Part shown: positions 56,022 to 64,000 of the stretch, piece after piece
Layout of the letters: each line of letters starts with the position of its first letter
How positions within the stretch are numbered: position 1 is the stretch's first letter
NCBI RefSeq assembly: GCF_005771635.1
Contig: NZ_VBWP01000001.1
Location: 124,001-188,000, forward strand
Source: Culicoidibacter larvae
GTDB lineage: Bacteria; Bacillota_I; Bacilli_A; Culicoidibacterales; Culicoidibacteraceae
Length of the DNA: 64,000 nucleotides
Direction: 5' to 3'
Notes under the pieces: model-generated
What the model was told of the DNA's origin: nothing
Seen by the model: the letters and a program-made list of their open reading frames with translations, nothing else
Databases searched by the model: none
Translations under genes and position numbers: made by a program

Positions 56022-56684
56022 ATGATGAAATATAAAATTAATATTGTTGAAGATGAGAAAGATTTGCAAGCTGTTGCAAAATCATACCTTGAAAGAGAAG
56101 GTTATGAGGTTACTACTTTTGATGATGGTAATCAGGCAATGGAAGCAATCGGAACTGGACCACACCTTTGGATTTTAGACATAATGTTACCTGGTATGGA
56201 TGGGTTTGAACTGTTAAAGTATATTAAAGAAAAAAATAGTCATACGCCGGTTATTTTTGTTTCAGCTCGTAATCAAGACTTTGATCGTATTTTAGGTCTT
56301 GAAATGGGTAGTGATGATTACCTAACTAAACCATATTCACCAAGAGAATTGGTAATTCGTACAAAACGCATTTTGGAACGGGTATATGGTAACACTGACA
56401 GTGAAAACTTACAGTATCAGACATATAAAATTGATATTACACGCCGTAGTGTAACAGAAAAGAATAATGAGATTGATTTAACTGCCAAAGAATTTGACTT
56501 ACTTGAATTTTTCATAACTCATAAAGGACAGGCATTATCACGTGAACAGATTATTCATGCTGTTTGGGATAATACTTATTTTGGAAGTGACCGGGTTGTC
56601 GATGACTTACTTCGTCGCTTACGTAAAAAAATGCCTGCACTTGATATTGAAACAATTTATGGATTCGGATATCGTTTGAAATAA
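56022..56684 (+). CDS. cssR: Secretion-stress response regulator, CssR-like
   Basis: A 220-aa OmpR-family regulator. The receiver has INIVEDEKD and Asp in HLWILDIMLPGMDG (about 52), VSARNQDFDRILGLEMGSDDY and the winged helix RVVDDLLRRLRKKMP...TIYGFGYRLK. The HLWILDIMLP and RVVDDL...KMP...ETIYGFGYR strings closely match Bacillus CssR as I recall it. CssRS senses misfolded secreted proteins and induces HtrA proteases. GGAGG precedes the ATG. The next gene starts at its stop (TAATG). Confidence 0.83.
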   Translation: MMKYKINIVEDEKDLQAVAKSYLEREGYEVTTFDDGNQAMEAIGTGPHLWILDIMLPGMDGFELLKYIKEKNSHTPVIFVSARNQDFDRILGLEMGSDDYLTKPYSPRELVIRTKRILERVYGNTDSENLQYQTYKIDITRRSVTEKNNEIDLTAKEFDLLEFFITHKGQALSREQIIHAVWDNTYFGSDRVVDDLLRRLRKKMPALDIETIYGFGYRLK

Positions 56685-58006
56685 TGATTCGTAAATCGGG
56701 CTTAAAGTTATCAAGACAAATTATTCTTATATTTGTTATTTGGATGGTAACGGTAATTTTAATTATTACCGGATTAGTTCAGAGAACTATTATTACAATT
56801 TCTGAAGAAAATGCCTTTGTTTATCTTGAGCAACAAGAGACAAAGTATCATTATACCGGAGAAGATAATTATGTTAAGAGCGAAGATGCTTCCTCTTATT
56901 TTAACCTGCCCGGACAAATTCACGAGGGTGATGGAACTGCCAGTCTATTTGACCCAGATCATCAAATAAATACTGATGATATCAACGGCTTCCAAAATGA
57001 ATTACTTGCGTATAGTAAGGATAAAGAGGAAGGTGTATTTGATTTTGACGGAGATGTGTACTATTTTTACCGTATCGACGATAAAGATGGAATCTGGGTT
57101 TCGTTTATCAATCAATTAGATATTATTAGGGTAAGTAATGACGCAATCATTCAATTATTGATTCCGATTTTAATTATTTCGGGTGTTGGTCTTATTGGTG
57201 CTGTATTCTGGGTTCGTTACATTGTTCGACCGCTTCGCGAGATGGAAGAACAGGTACAGAAAATTTCACGACGCGACTGGAATCAACAATTAATTATTCC
57301 GCGAAGTGATGAAGTTGGTCAATTGGCTGAGTCAATTGATAATATGCGTCAGCAACTTATTGAACAAGATCAAATGCAGCAACGAATGTTGCAACATATT
57401 TCGCATGATTTAAAAACACCTATTTCTATTATTAGTGCTTGTGCTGAAAGTATTCAGGATGGTGTCTATCCATATGGAACCCTTGAAGAAACTGCTAATG
57501 TTATTTTAAAGCAGTCAAACCGATTAAATCGTAAGGTAAAAGATTTGTTATATGTTACTCAGCTGGAATATTTACTTTCACAAGATGCTCGCGAATATCA
57601 ATCTGTTGATATTCAGGCGATATTGGAAGATGTAACTTTCCAGATGAAGTATCGCTTTCCTCAGTTTGAATGGGAAATTGAGCTGAAGCCTTTGGCTTTC
57701 TTCGGTGATGAAGAAAGCTGGAGAATAGTTTTTGAAAACATTCTTGAAAATGAAGTTCGTTATGCCAATACTAAGTTAATTGTGCGGACTGATGAAGATA
57801 GTGTATATTTAGCAAATGATGGTGAGCCTATTGCTGAGGATGTGATTAGTAATATTTATAATCCTTATGTTAAGGATGAAAAGGGTCACTATGGTTTAGG
57901 GATGACTATTGTTAGCCGGACGTTACAGCTTTTCAATTACAATATTACGATTACTAATGGCGACATGGTTGAGTTTGTAATTAGAAAGCAAGAAGAGAAA
58001 GAATAG
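56684..58006 (+). CDS. cssS: Secretion-stress sensor kinase, CssS-like
   Basis: A 440-aa membrane kinase. A first helix (about 10-30), an external domain (about 31-155), a second helix (about 158-180) and HAMP (VRPLREMEEQVQKISRRDW) lead to HisKA LQHISHDLKTPIS (His about 241) and an HATPase with NILENEVRYANTK (N box) and GHYGLGMTIVSR (G2). The ISHDLKTP...QDGVYPYGTLEET and RYANTKL strings resemble CssS. Placed with secG and three secreted LPVTG proteins in the same window, a role in export quality control is sensible but inferred. Confidence 0.82.
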   Translation: MIRKSGLKLSRQIILIFVIWMVTVILIITGLVQRTIITISEENAFVYLEQQETKYHYTGEDNYVKSEDASSYFNLPGQIHEGDGTASLFDPDHQINTDDINGFQNELLAYSKDKEEGVFDFDGDVYYFYRIDDKDGIWVSFINQLDIIRVSNDAIIQLLIPILIISGVGLIGAVFWVRYIVRPLREMEEQVQKISRRDWNQQLIIPRSDEVGQLAESIDNMRQQLIEQDQMQQRMLQHISHDLKTPISIISACAESIQDGVYPYGTLEETANVILKQSNRLNRKVKDLLYVTQLEYLLSQDAREYQSVDIQAILEDVTFQMKYRFPQFEWEIELKPLAFFGDEESWRIVFENILENEVRYANTKLIVRTDEDSVYLANDGEPIAEDVISNIYNPYVKDEKGHYGLGMTIVSRTLQLFNYNITITNGDMVEFVIRKQEEKE

Positions 58007-58093
58007 AATGATGTTAGTGGTACTTGATAAATAGCTTGAAAAGCTATACAATAATAGCAGGAGTTCATTAGAATTTCCTGTTATTTTTTGTCT

Positions 58094-58446
58094 GGGGATG
58101 TTTTTGGATTCGACAGGCACATTTGCGGCATAGACTGCAGGCCGAAGGCGCTCGTTACGCGCATGCTTTAAATTAAGCGGAAACAAAAATTTAAACTTAG
58201 CTGCTGCCTAAGGGCACAGCACTCTAGCTTAGTATTGTCCATGTATTAAGTCAAGGGTTCATTTTTAAAGTGGAATACGATTGATGACTGTGGCCCGTGG
58301 TTGTTAATAAGAGATTTAAGGGCTCGCATGTCCCGTCTTTGTCAGCTGGGGTTCGGTGCATGTTAAATCTTGACAACTGACTAAGCTTGTAGACGTTTAT
58401 GTGACGGTGTGTTTGGACAGGGGTTCGATTCCCCTCATCTCCACCA
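58094..58446 (+). ncRNA. ssrA: Transfer-messenger RNA (tmRNA)
   Basis: About 353 nt. The 5' end GGGGATG pairs with CATCTCC at the 3' end, and ACCA is encoded. The hallmark TTTTTGGATTCGACAGGC follows the 5' end, and the T-arm GGACAGGGGTTCGATTCCCC is near the 3' end. The tag frame starts with GGA at 58179 and stops with TAA at 58209-58211, giving GNKNLNLAAA after the alanine carried by tmRNA. The tag ends LAAA rather than the frequent ALAA. It rescues stalled ribosomes with SmpB. Confidence 0.97.
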
Positions 58447-58468
58447 TTAGAGATAATTGAAAATAAAG

Positions 58469-58505
58469 CAGATACAGTAAATTACTATGTCTGTTTTTTT
58501 TGTTT
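58469..58505 (+). terminator. Terminator after ssrA
   Basis: CAGATACAGTAA and TTACTATGTCTG pair imperfectly (one mismatch, one wobble) and are followed by eight T. Confidence 0.7.
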
Positions 58506-58521
58506 TTAGATATATAACTTC

Positions 58522-58550
58522 TTGATTATATAACCAAATGGTTATATAAT
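58522..58550 (+). promoter_or_regulatory. arsR operon promoter with palindromic operator
   Basis: TTGATT (58522-58527), 17 bases, TATAAT (58545-58550). A perfect palindrome with 12-base arms ATTATATAACCA and TGGTTATATAAT around AA (58525-58550) covers the spacer and the -10. A dimeric ArsR bound here would directly block the promoter. Confidence 0.85.
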
Positions 58551-58568
58551 GTGTTGAGGAGTGGTAGT

Positions 58569-58865
58569 ATGGGTTCATATATTGATATTGAGGAAGTATG
58601 TAAATTGTTAGCAGATAGCACGCGATTAGAAATAATTAATATGTTATCTGATAAAGAGGTATGTATCTGCAACTTAGTTGATCGTTTTAATATTTCACAA
58701 CCAGCAATAAGTAAACATATAAAAAAATTAAAAGATGCCGGTATGCTTTTAGAACGAAAACAAGCACAGTGGAACTACTATATGCTCAATAAGGACTATA
58801 AATATTTTGACTTAGTTCAATATATTATTAAGATGTGTCCAAAAGATGGGTTGATTCAAGTATGA
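58569..58865 (+). CDS. arsR: ArsR-family metalloregulatory repressor
   Basis: A 98-aa winged-helix repressor: LLADSTRLEIINML, then EVCICNLVDRFNISQPAISKHIKKL, which is the DNA-recognition helix with a CxC pair (about 33 and 35) in the ELCVCDL position that binds As(III)/Sb(III) in classic ArsR. A third Cys is near 89 (KMCPKDG). I chose ATG at 58569 with GAGGAG before it; a TTG at 58551 lies upstream of the ribosome-binding site. Its stop overlaps the next start (ATGA), so they are co-translated. It likely represses its own operon through the palindrome upstream. Confidence 0.9.
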   Translation: MGSYIDIEEVCKLLADSTRLEIINMLSDKEVCICNLVDRFNISQPAISKHIKKLKDAGMLLERKQAQWNYYMLNKDYKYFDLVQYIIKMCPKDGLIQV

Positions 58866-61135
58866 AAAAATCTGAATTAATTTTTGATGGTAGATTTGGT
58901 ATTGAGAAAGAAAATTTACGGGTTAATTACTTTGGCGAATTATCATTAGAAAAACATCCAGAGGTATTTGGTAGTCGGAATCAGTATATTACTACTGATT
59001 TTTCTGAGAGTCAGATTGAAATGATAACTCCAGTTTGTAATACAGTCGATGAGGCATATGATTTTTTAGAAAACATAAATAATATAGTTATGCTACATTT
59101 AGAAAATGAATTACTGTGGCCAGGAAGTAATCCGCCAATTCTTCCAGACGAAGATGTTATTCCATTAGCAGTGTATGATGATATAGAAAAAGAGCAATAT
59201 AGAAAATATTTAGCACTTAAGTATGGAAAAAAGCGTGCTATTTTATCTGGAATTCATTTCAACTTTTCGTTTTCTGACGAGTTGTTACGGATTTTATATG
59301 AGGAATCAGATAAAATTAAAACATATGAAGATTTTAAAGACCAATTATATTTAAAAGTAACAAAATACTTTATGAAAAATAGATGGTTGTTCATCTATCT
59401 TTTTGGTGCAAGTCCGGTTTTCCATGAAAGCTATATGAAGCAGTGTGTGGAATTAAGCACTGAAAAGAAGAATGGTGGATGTACAAGTAAGGGAATGCAG
59501 TCCTTGAGGAATAGTGTTTGTGGGTATCGTAATTCTGATTTTTTTTTCTTAGATTATCGTTCTTATTATAAATATAAACAATCTGTTTCTAGACTAGTGG
59601 ATGAAGAGAAAATAAAACAGGATTCAGAGTTATATACTGCGATTCGGATTAAGCCATTAAATAATCACATTGAGTATTTGGAGTTTAGATTTTTAGATAT
59701 TAATCCTTTGTTTGCAACAGGGATTAATCAAGATGACTTAAAATTAATTCATATGTTTGCAATATATTTTGCACAACTCGAAGATTTTGATTATGACGAG
59801 GAGCAGCAAGTGACTGCCGGAATTAATCAAGATATTAGTGCTCAAAGTCTTCCAGATGCAAGTCTTATAGCTAATAGTGAGACAACAGAAAATATTTATT
59901 CATTAGGATTAGCATTATTAAATAACCTTAATAGTTATATAGAATTGGAAACAATAAATAAGTATAGTGACGATAGAGTTATTCAAAAATCAATTGAAAG
60001 ACTTAAAACTATTGAAAAAACATACTCATCTATTCTAAAAAGTAGTATAGATGAGAAGGATTATATCAGCTTTCATCTTAGTCAGGCAAAGTATTTTTTA
60101 GAGCAGGCCCGTGATTATTCATTTGCTTTAGCCGGGTTCGCTGATATGGAATTATCAACTCAATTACTTATTCAGTCGGCCATAAAGACCGGTTTAACAA
60201 TTGATGTGCTTGATAGGGAACAAAATTTTATTAGGTTAGTCAACCCGCAAGACCATCATGCAGAGTATATAAAAGAAGCCACTAAAACAAGTTTGGACAA
60301 ATATAGTCAGGTTCTGGTTATGGAAAATAAGTTAATAACTAAGCTAGTATTAGCCGAACATGGAATTAATGTTCCTACTGGTTTTAGTATTGCAGAAAAG
60401 AAAACGGCTATAAAGTTATTTAAACAAGGTGATCTACCAAAAGAATTGGTTGTGAAACCCAATACAACAAATTTTGGGAAAGGTATTACTATTTTTCCAT
60501 ATGAGTATTCAGAGAAGGAATTGATAGAGGCGCTTGATTTTGCATTTTCAGAAGATAATATGGTGTTATTGGAGCGATTTCAGTCGGGAAAAGAATATCG
60601 GATACTAATAATAGGTGATGAAGTGGCGGCGGTTATACATCGTCGAGCTGCAAATGTTGTTGGTGATGGTATGCATACAATAGAACATTTAGTTGAGAGA
60701 AAGAATGAGAGTGTATTACGGGGGAAAGGATATAGAACTCCATTAGAATATCTTCAACTCGGAAAGTCAGAAATCGATTTTTTGGCATATCAGCAATTGA
60801 CTATTGATTCCAGACCAGCGAAGGGGCAGCGAATTTATCTTAGAGAAAATTCTAATATTAGCACTGGTGGAGATAGTATTGACTTTACTGATAACATACA
60901 TGCTTCATATAAAGATGCTGCGTTACAAGCAGCAAAAGCATTGGATGTGCAGATTTGTGGTGTGGATATATTAATTGAGGACATTAGCAAACCGGCTACT
61001 CCAAATAATTATTCAATTATTGAGGTAAATTTTAATCCAGCAATTCATATTCATTGTTATCCATATCGCGGTACTAAACGAAATATTGGTGATAAAGTAA
61101 TTAAATTGCTATTTGATAATAAGGAGAAGTTTTGA
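58862..61135 (+). CDS. gshF: Bifunctional glutathione synthase GshF (GshAB)
   Basis: A 757-aa fusion that makes glutathione from Glu, Cys and Gly. The N-terminal glutamate-cysteine ligase part (about 1-460) begins FDGRFGIEKENLRV and has GIHFNFSFSDELL and YLEFRFLDINPLF. The C-terminal ATP-grasp part (about 480-757) shows VVKPNTTNFGKGITIF, LLERFQSGKEYRILIIGDEV and IIEVNFNPAIHIHCYP. ATG at 58862 overlaps the arsR stop. Placing gshF inside an arsR operon points to glutathione used in arsenic handling. In other Bacillota gshF is, as far as I know, usually a stand-alone gene. Confidence 0.93.
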   Translation: MKKSELIFDGRFGIEKENLRVNYFGELSLEKHPEVFGSRNQYITTDFSESQIEMITPVCNTVDEAYDFLENINNIVMLHLENELLWPGSNPPILPDEDVIPLAVYDDIEKEQYRKYLALKYGKKRAILSGIHFNFSFSDELLRILYEESDKIKTYEDFKDQLYLKVTKYFMKNRWLFIYLFGASPVFHESYMKQCVELSTEKKNGGCTSKGMQSLRNSVCGYRNSDFFFLDYRSYYKYKQSVSRLVDEEKIKQDSELYTAIRIKPLNNHIEYLEFRFLDINPLFATGINQDDLKLIHMFAIYFAQLEDFDYDEEQQVTAGINQDISAQSLPDASLIANSETTENIYSLGLALLNNLNSYIELETINKYSDDRVIQKSIERLKTIEKTYSSILKSSIDEKDYISFHLSQAKYFLEQARDYSFALAGFADMELSTQLLIQSAIKTGLTIDVLDREQNFIRLVNPQDHHAEYIKEATKTSLDKYSQVLVMENKLITKLVLAEHGINVPTGFSIAEKKTAIKLFKQGDLPKELVVKPNTTNFGKGITIFPYEYSEKELIEALDFAFSEDNMVLLERFQSGKEYRILIIGDEVAAVIHRRAANVVGDGMHTIEHLVERKNESVLRGKGYRTPLEYLQLGKSEIDFLAYQQLTIDSRPAKGQRIYLRENSNISTGGDSIDFTDNIHASYKDAALQAAKALDVQICGVDILIEDISKPATPNNYSIIEVNFNPAIHIHCYPYRGTKRNIGDKVIKLLFDNKEKF

Positions 61136-61136
61136 T

Positions 61137-61544
61137 ATGTTGAAAATTGCATTTGTATGTATTCATAATTCGTGTCGTTCACAAATGGCTGAAGCATGGG
61201 GAGGAAAACTGTTGCATGGGATTGCGGAGGTTTACTCAGCTGGAACTGAGGAATATTCAGAAGTGAAGCCACTTGCGCAGGAAGTAATGCAGGAAGTCGG
61301 AATTGATACCTCGAAACAGTTCCCTAAACTCTTGAAAGATATTCCAAGTGAACTTGATGTGGTTATAACAATGGGCTGCGGGGTAGAATGCCCAAATATT
61401 CCAACGCGTTATCGTGAAGACTGGGGACTTGAAGACCCAAGCGGCGGTTCGATCGAAGATTTTAGAAGAACAAGAGATTTAATTGAGGGTAAAGTGTTGG
61501 AGTTGAAGAGCAGGATATTGGATGGCGTGTTTAAGCAAGGATAA
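61137..61544 (+). CDS. arsC: Arsenate reductase ArsC (low-molecular-weight phosphatase type)
   Basis: A 135-aa protein that reduces arsenate to arsenite. It has the P-loop CIHNSCRSQMAEAW (about 9-22; Cys nucleophile, CX5R), AGTEEY, and a second pair of cysteines in TMGCGVECPNIP (about 80-91), spaced CxxxC, with the DPSGGS Asp loop (about 106). The extra cysteines mark a thiol-cascade reductase and not a protein phosphatase. ATG at 61137 follows AAGGAG at the end of gshF; the in-frame start at 61113 lies inside gshF. One base separates the two genes. Confidence 0.92.
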   Translation: MLKIAFVCIHNSCRSQMAEAWGGKLLHGIAEVYSAGTEEYSEVKPLAQEVMQEVGIDTSKQFPKLLKDIPSELDVVITMGCGVECPNIPTRYREDWGLEDPSGGSIEDFRRTRDLIEGKVLELKSRILDGVFKQG

Positions 61545-61568
61545 AGTTATTTTTGATTGGAGATATAT

Positions 61569-62912
61569 ATGAACAAAATTGATATGACAACAGGAAATGA
61601 AAGAGATATTTTAATAAAATTATCATTGCCGATTATTGCTTCGAATTTTATTCAGACAGCATTTGGGATGATCAATATGATATGGATTGGTCGGGCCGGC
61701 AGTGATGCAGTCAGTGCGATTGGTACGGCGAGTTTTTTCATTAACTTGGCTACCGCGCTGTCTACTTTGATTATTATCGGTACCGGGATTCGTATTGCCC
61801 AGTCACTAGGAGCCGGTAAAGAGGCGGAGGCAGAAGTTTATCTAAAGAATAGCTTAATATTATCAGTATTCATTTCAATTGTTTTTTCGGCAATAGTTGG
61901 ATTACTATCCCGGCAGCTAATTGGCTTTTTTGAAATGAATAACCCCTACATAGAACAAATGGCAGTGGATTATTTACTCTATTCACTAATTGGGATGCCG
62001 TTCTTATTTTTAACTACAACGTTGACAACGGTATTGACGAGCTATGGCAATACTAAGCTGACTTTTCAGGCGAATACGGCAGGATTTGTTGCAAACATTG
62101 TGCTTGATCCACTGCTGATTTTTGGTTTTGGTATAATTCCCGGATTTGGTGTTATTGGTGCGGCTTGGGCAACAACTTTGTCACGAATATTAACTTTGGC
62201 AATCATGGTTATATTTGGCAATAAATATATAGTTGCCAGCCTTAAACAAAAAATCGATTTTAAGAAGATGTTTGAGGTGTGTAGAATCAGTGTTCCGGTC
62301 ACTGTGCAACGAGTTATATTTATTTTTATTTCAATATATATGGCAAAAATCATTGTACAGTTTGGTACTGAAGCGATTGCTGTACAGAAAATTGGCATTC
62401 AAATTGAGTCAATTTCTTATATGACCATTGGTGGAATTCAAGGCGCAATTGCTGCCTTTGTCGGCCAAAATTATGGCGCCAAACATATGGGTAGGATAAA
62501 CTCAGGATTTAACTCAGCCCTAAAACTGGTAACGGTTTTTGGCATTATTATTTCACTGCTGTTTATTTTGTTCCCAAAACCATTATTTAGCATATTTATT
62601 GACGAACCGGATGTTATTGAGATGGGGGTCGGTTATATGCAGGCTCTAGGCTTCTCGCAACTATTTATGTGTATTGAGCTATTATCGGTAGGTGCATTTA
62701 ATGGTATGGGAAAAACCTATGCGCCGCCCATTGTTTCAATTATATTCTCAGCAGCACGAATTCCATTAGCAATCTTGCTATCTGGATTTATTGGACTTGA
62801 AGGTATTTGGATTAGTATCAGCGTTACAAGTATTGTTAAAGGTATTTTACTAACTGCATGGTTTAAAATCATATCGAAGCGAGAAATGCGGGCAGCAAAA
62901 GCCATAGCATGA
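61569..62912 (+). CDS. MATE family efflux transporter
   Basis: A 447-aa, 12-helix exporter of the MATE/NorM-DinF superfamily, with two homologous halves (LPIIASNFIQTAFGMINMIWIGR; ISVPVTVQRVIFIFISIYMAKI) and the GxxNxxLDPLLIFGFG-type motif (ANIVLDPLLIFGFG). ATG at 61569 follows GGAG by 6 bases; the TTG at 61557 is too early. It is the last gene of the arsR-gshF-arsC operon, in the place where ArsB or Acr3 would stand. The substrate is unknown; arsenite-glutathione is a guess from context. Confidence 0.88.
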   Translation: MNKIDMTTGNERDILIKLSLPIIASNFIQTAFGMINMIWIGRAGSDAVSAIGTASFFINLATALSTLIIIGTGIRIAQSLGAGKEAEAEVYLKNSLILSVFISIVFSAIVGLLSRQLIGFFEMNNPYIEQMAVDYLLYSLIGMPFLFLTTTLTTVLTSYGNTKLTFQANTAGFVANIVLDPLLIFGFGIIPGFGVIGAAWATTLSRILTLAIMVIFGNKYIVASLKQKIDFKKMFEVCRISVPVTVQRVIFIFISIYMAKIIVQFGTEAIAVQKIGIQIESISYMTIGGIQGAIAAFVGQNYGAKHMGRINSGFNSALKLVTVFGIIISLLFILFPKPLFSIFIDEPDVIEMGVGYMQALGFSQLFMCIELLSVGAFNGMGKTYAPPIVSIIFSAARIPLAILLSGFIGLEGIWISISVTSIVKGILLTAWFKIISKREMRAAKAIA

Positions 62913-62950
62913 TAGAAAAAGTTTATGAGGAAAACTCAAATAATTATTAT

Positions 62951-62983
62951 AAAAGGGTTCAGCCGTAGTTGAACCCTTTTTGG
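62951..62983 (+). terminator. Terminator of the ars-type operon
   Basis: AAAAGGGTTCA (62951-62961) pairs with TGAACCCTTTT (62970-62980), followed by T. Confidence 0.92.
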
Positions 62984-63067
62984 TTTTACATTAAGTCTAT
63001 GATTCTTGATTTGAAACTAAAAGTATGATAGTCTTTAGGGCGTAGAATTTTATTAGGGGGCAATAAA

Positions 63068-64000
63068 ATGAAATTTATTAAAGGGCTGATTGCTTTGTTG
63101 GTTTTTACAGCGGCAAATGCAATTACTTTTAGCAATTCTTTATCAGTACAGGCAGCAGCAGATTATTATTATCAGGTAGATGTGAACTACTCACCAATGT
63201 CGTTTACTCAAGTAAATCCAGATGTACCATTACCAGAAGAGCTGCAAAATGTACCAATCAGTTATTCGCTAGCATTAGGAAAATCATTTTTTATATATGG
63301 TACAGATACAATTAATACAAAAATGAATACATTTACATACAATAACAATATTAATGGGGCTTCTAATAATTCGATGAAGTATTCATGGTCCAATTTTATT
63401 GATACATCAACGCAGCCGGCAACTGTTAATTACCTTGGATTCCGATTGGTTATTGAGTATAATACGGTTGCTAATAAAACAATAACGGTTATGTATGATA
63501 TTAAGTTTATTAATGCCGAACTTACGGTTAATTATCAGAATACAAACGGAGGAACGGTAACCTCTGCCCAAACTATTCGCGGTTCAGTTGGCGACTCATA
63601 CTCAGTTCAACCGGCAGATATAAGCGGGTATGATTTTGTACGTGCTGAAGGTGATCCGCAAAGCGGATTCCTGGGCACTGCTGCTCAGGTAGTTACTTTT
63701 ATATATGAAGCAACTCCGCTACCATTATTAAGCAATGTCCACGTGAACTATATTGATGAGGCAGGAAATAATATTATACCAATAAAATCATTCCAAGGTG
63801 AAGTTGGCACCGACTTTAACATTCAACCTGAAGCTATTGCCGGTTGGGAATTGGTAAACACGATTGGTAATCCAATCGGGCAATTCACAGCAGCTGATTT
63901 GCAGCTGAGCTTTGTTTATAAAAAAGTAGATACTGCTGATATAGTAAGCAACACATCAACAAATAATGATATCACATTACCGGTTACCGGAGAAGATAAC
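63068..64000 (+). CDS. LPVTG-anchored surface protein with two MucBP-like domains (partial at the window edge)
   Basis: The frame is open from ATG 63068 to the window end (311 codons). It has a signal peptide (about 1-34, ending VQAAA) and a unique beta-rich region (about 35-148). Two MucBP-like domains follow (about 150-216 and 223-286; ELTVNYQNTNGGTV and VHVNYIDEAGNNI), then a Ser/Thr/Asn spacer and LPVTG at 304-308. Only the membrane helix and basic tail are cut off, so the whole protein is about 335 aa. The ribosome-binding region is GGGGG (63056-63060). MucBP domains suggest mucin or glycan binding, by family analogy. Confidence 0.9.
   Translation, partial: MKFIKGLIALLVFTAANAITFSNSLSVQAAADYYYQVDVNYSPMSFTQVNPDVPLPEELQNVPISYSLALGKSFFIYGTDTINTKMNTFTYNNNINGASNNSMKYSWSNFIDTSTQPATVNYLGFRLVIEYNTVANKTITVMYDIKFINAELTVNYQNTNGGTVTSAQTIRGSVGDSYSVQPADISGYDFVRAEGDPQSGFLGTAAQVVTFIYEATPLPLLSNVHVNYIDEAGNNIIPIKSFQGEVGTDFNIQPEAIAGWELVNTIGNPIGQFTAADLQLSFVYKKVDTADIVSNTSTNNDITLPVTGEDN

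Noticed and set aside
58862-61135. Two separate genes (gshA and gshB) broken by frameshift
   Set aside because: The reading frame is continuous and both enzyme parts are complete, as in known GshF fusions.
63736-63755. CACGTG in the third LPVTG gene as parS
   Set aside because: ATGTCCACGTGAACTA matches the consensus only in the centre.

Overview
The window looks like the replication-origin end of a low-GC Gram-positive (Bacillota) chromosome. It opens with DnaA boxes and dnaA-dnaN-yaaA-recF-gyrB-gyrA. It then follows the Bacillus-type order serS, dck/dgk, tadA, SRP RNA, dnaX, yaaK, recR, tmk, holB, ricT, yabB, rsmI. TGA is a normal stop codon, so this is not a Mycoplasma-type code. No sporulation gene is seen (no bofA after recR). 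Surface proteins end in LPVTG sortase signals. A non-sporulating lineage near Erysipelotrichia, Turicibacter or Culicoidibacter would fit, but the sequence alone does not settle it.

Layout. 1-9.0 kb: oriC, replication initiation and gyrase. 9-12.3 kb (minus strand): NadR-type NAD salvage enzyme, NagB-like deaminase and GH1 6-phospho-beta-glucosidase. 12.6-17.7 kb: DacA carboxypeptidase, a T-box-controlled serS flanked by two perfect parS sites (one inside the T-box leader), two deoxynucleoside kinases, SRP RNA and tadA. 17.7-25.1 kb: a phosphate regulon, with PhoPR diverging from pstS-pstS-pstC-pstA-pstB-phoU across a PHO-box-like repeat. 25.2-34.0 kb: DNA replication, repair and RNA-modification genes. 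34.1-36.4 kb: MsrB, an unexplained structured intergenic element, a tautomerase and a DUF1254/DUF1214 protein.

36.7-52.6 kb is a cell-surface region with two modules. Module 1 is an OmpR-type two-component system, a membrane protein and a 1766-aa LPVTG adhesin. Module 2 is a small membrane protein, a LytTR regulator with a DUF3021 membrane partner, and a 1046-aa LPVTG protein. Between them lie a TetR/phosphotransferase cassette bounded by copies of the same terminator, and a ROK kinase. A third LPVTG protein runs off the right edge. These surface genes and their linked regulators share GGGGG Shine-Dalgarno regions. Both complete adhesin genes are followed by a long hairpin displaying CCCCCC in its loop. 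I propose this as a candidate post-transcriptional circuit.

52.7-58.5 kb: secG-rnr-smpB and ssrA (tmRNA), with a CssRS-like secretion-stress system between smpB and ssrA. 58.5-62.9 kb: a compact operon arsR-gshF-arsC-MATE under a palindromic operator. It pairs arsenate reduction with glutathione synthesis and a MATE pump, with no ArsB or Acr3. This is the second candidate for a poorly described system.
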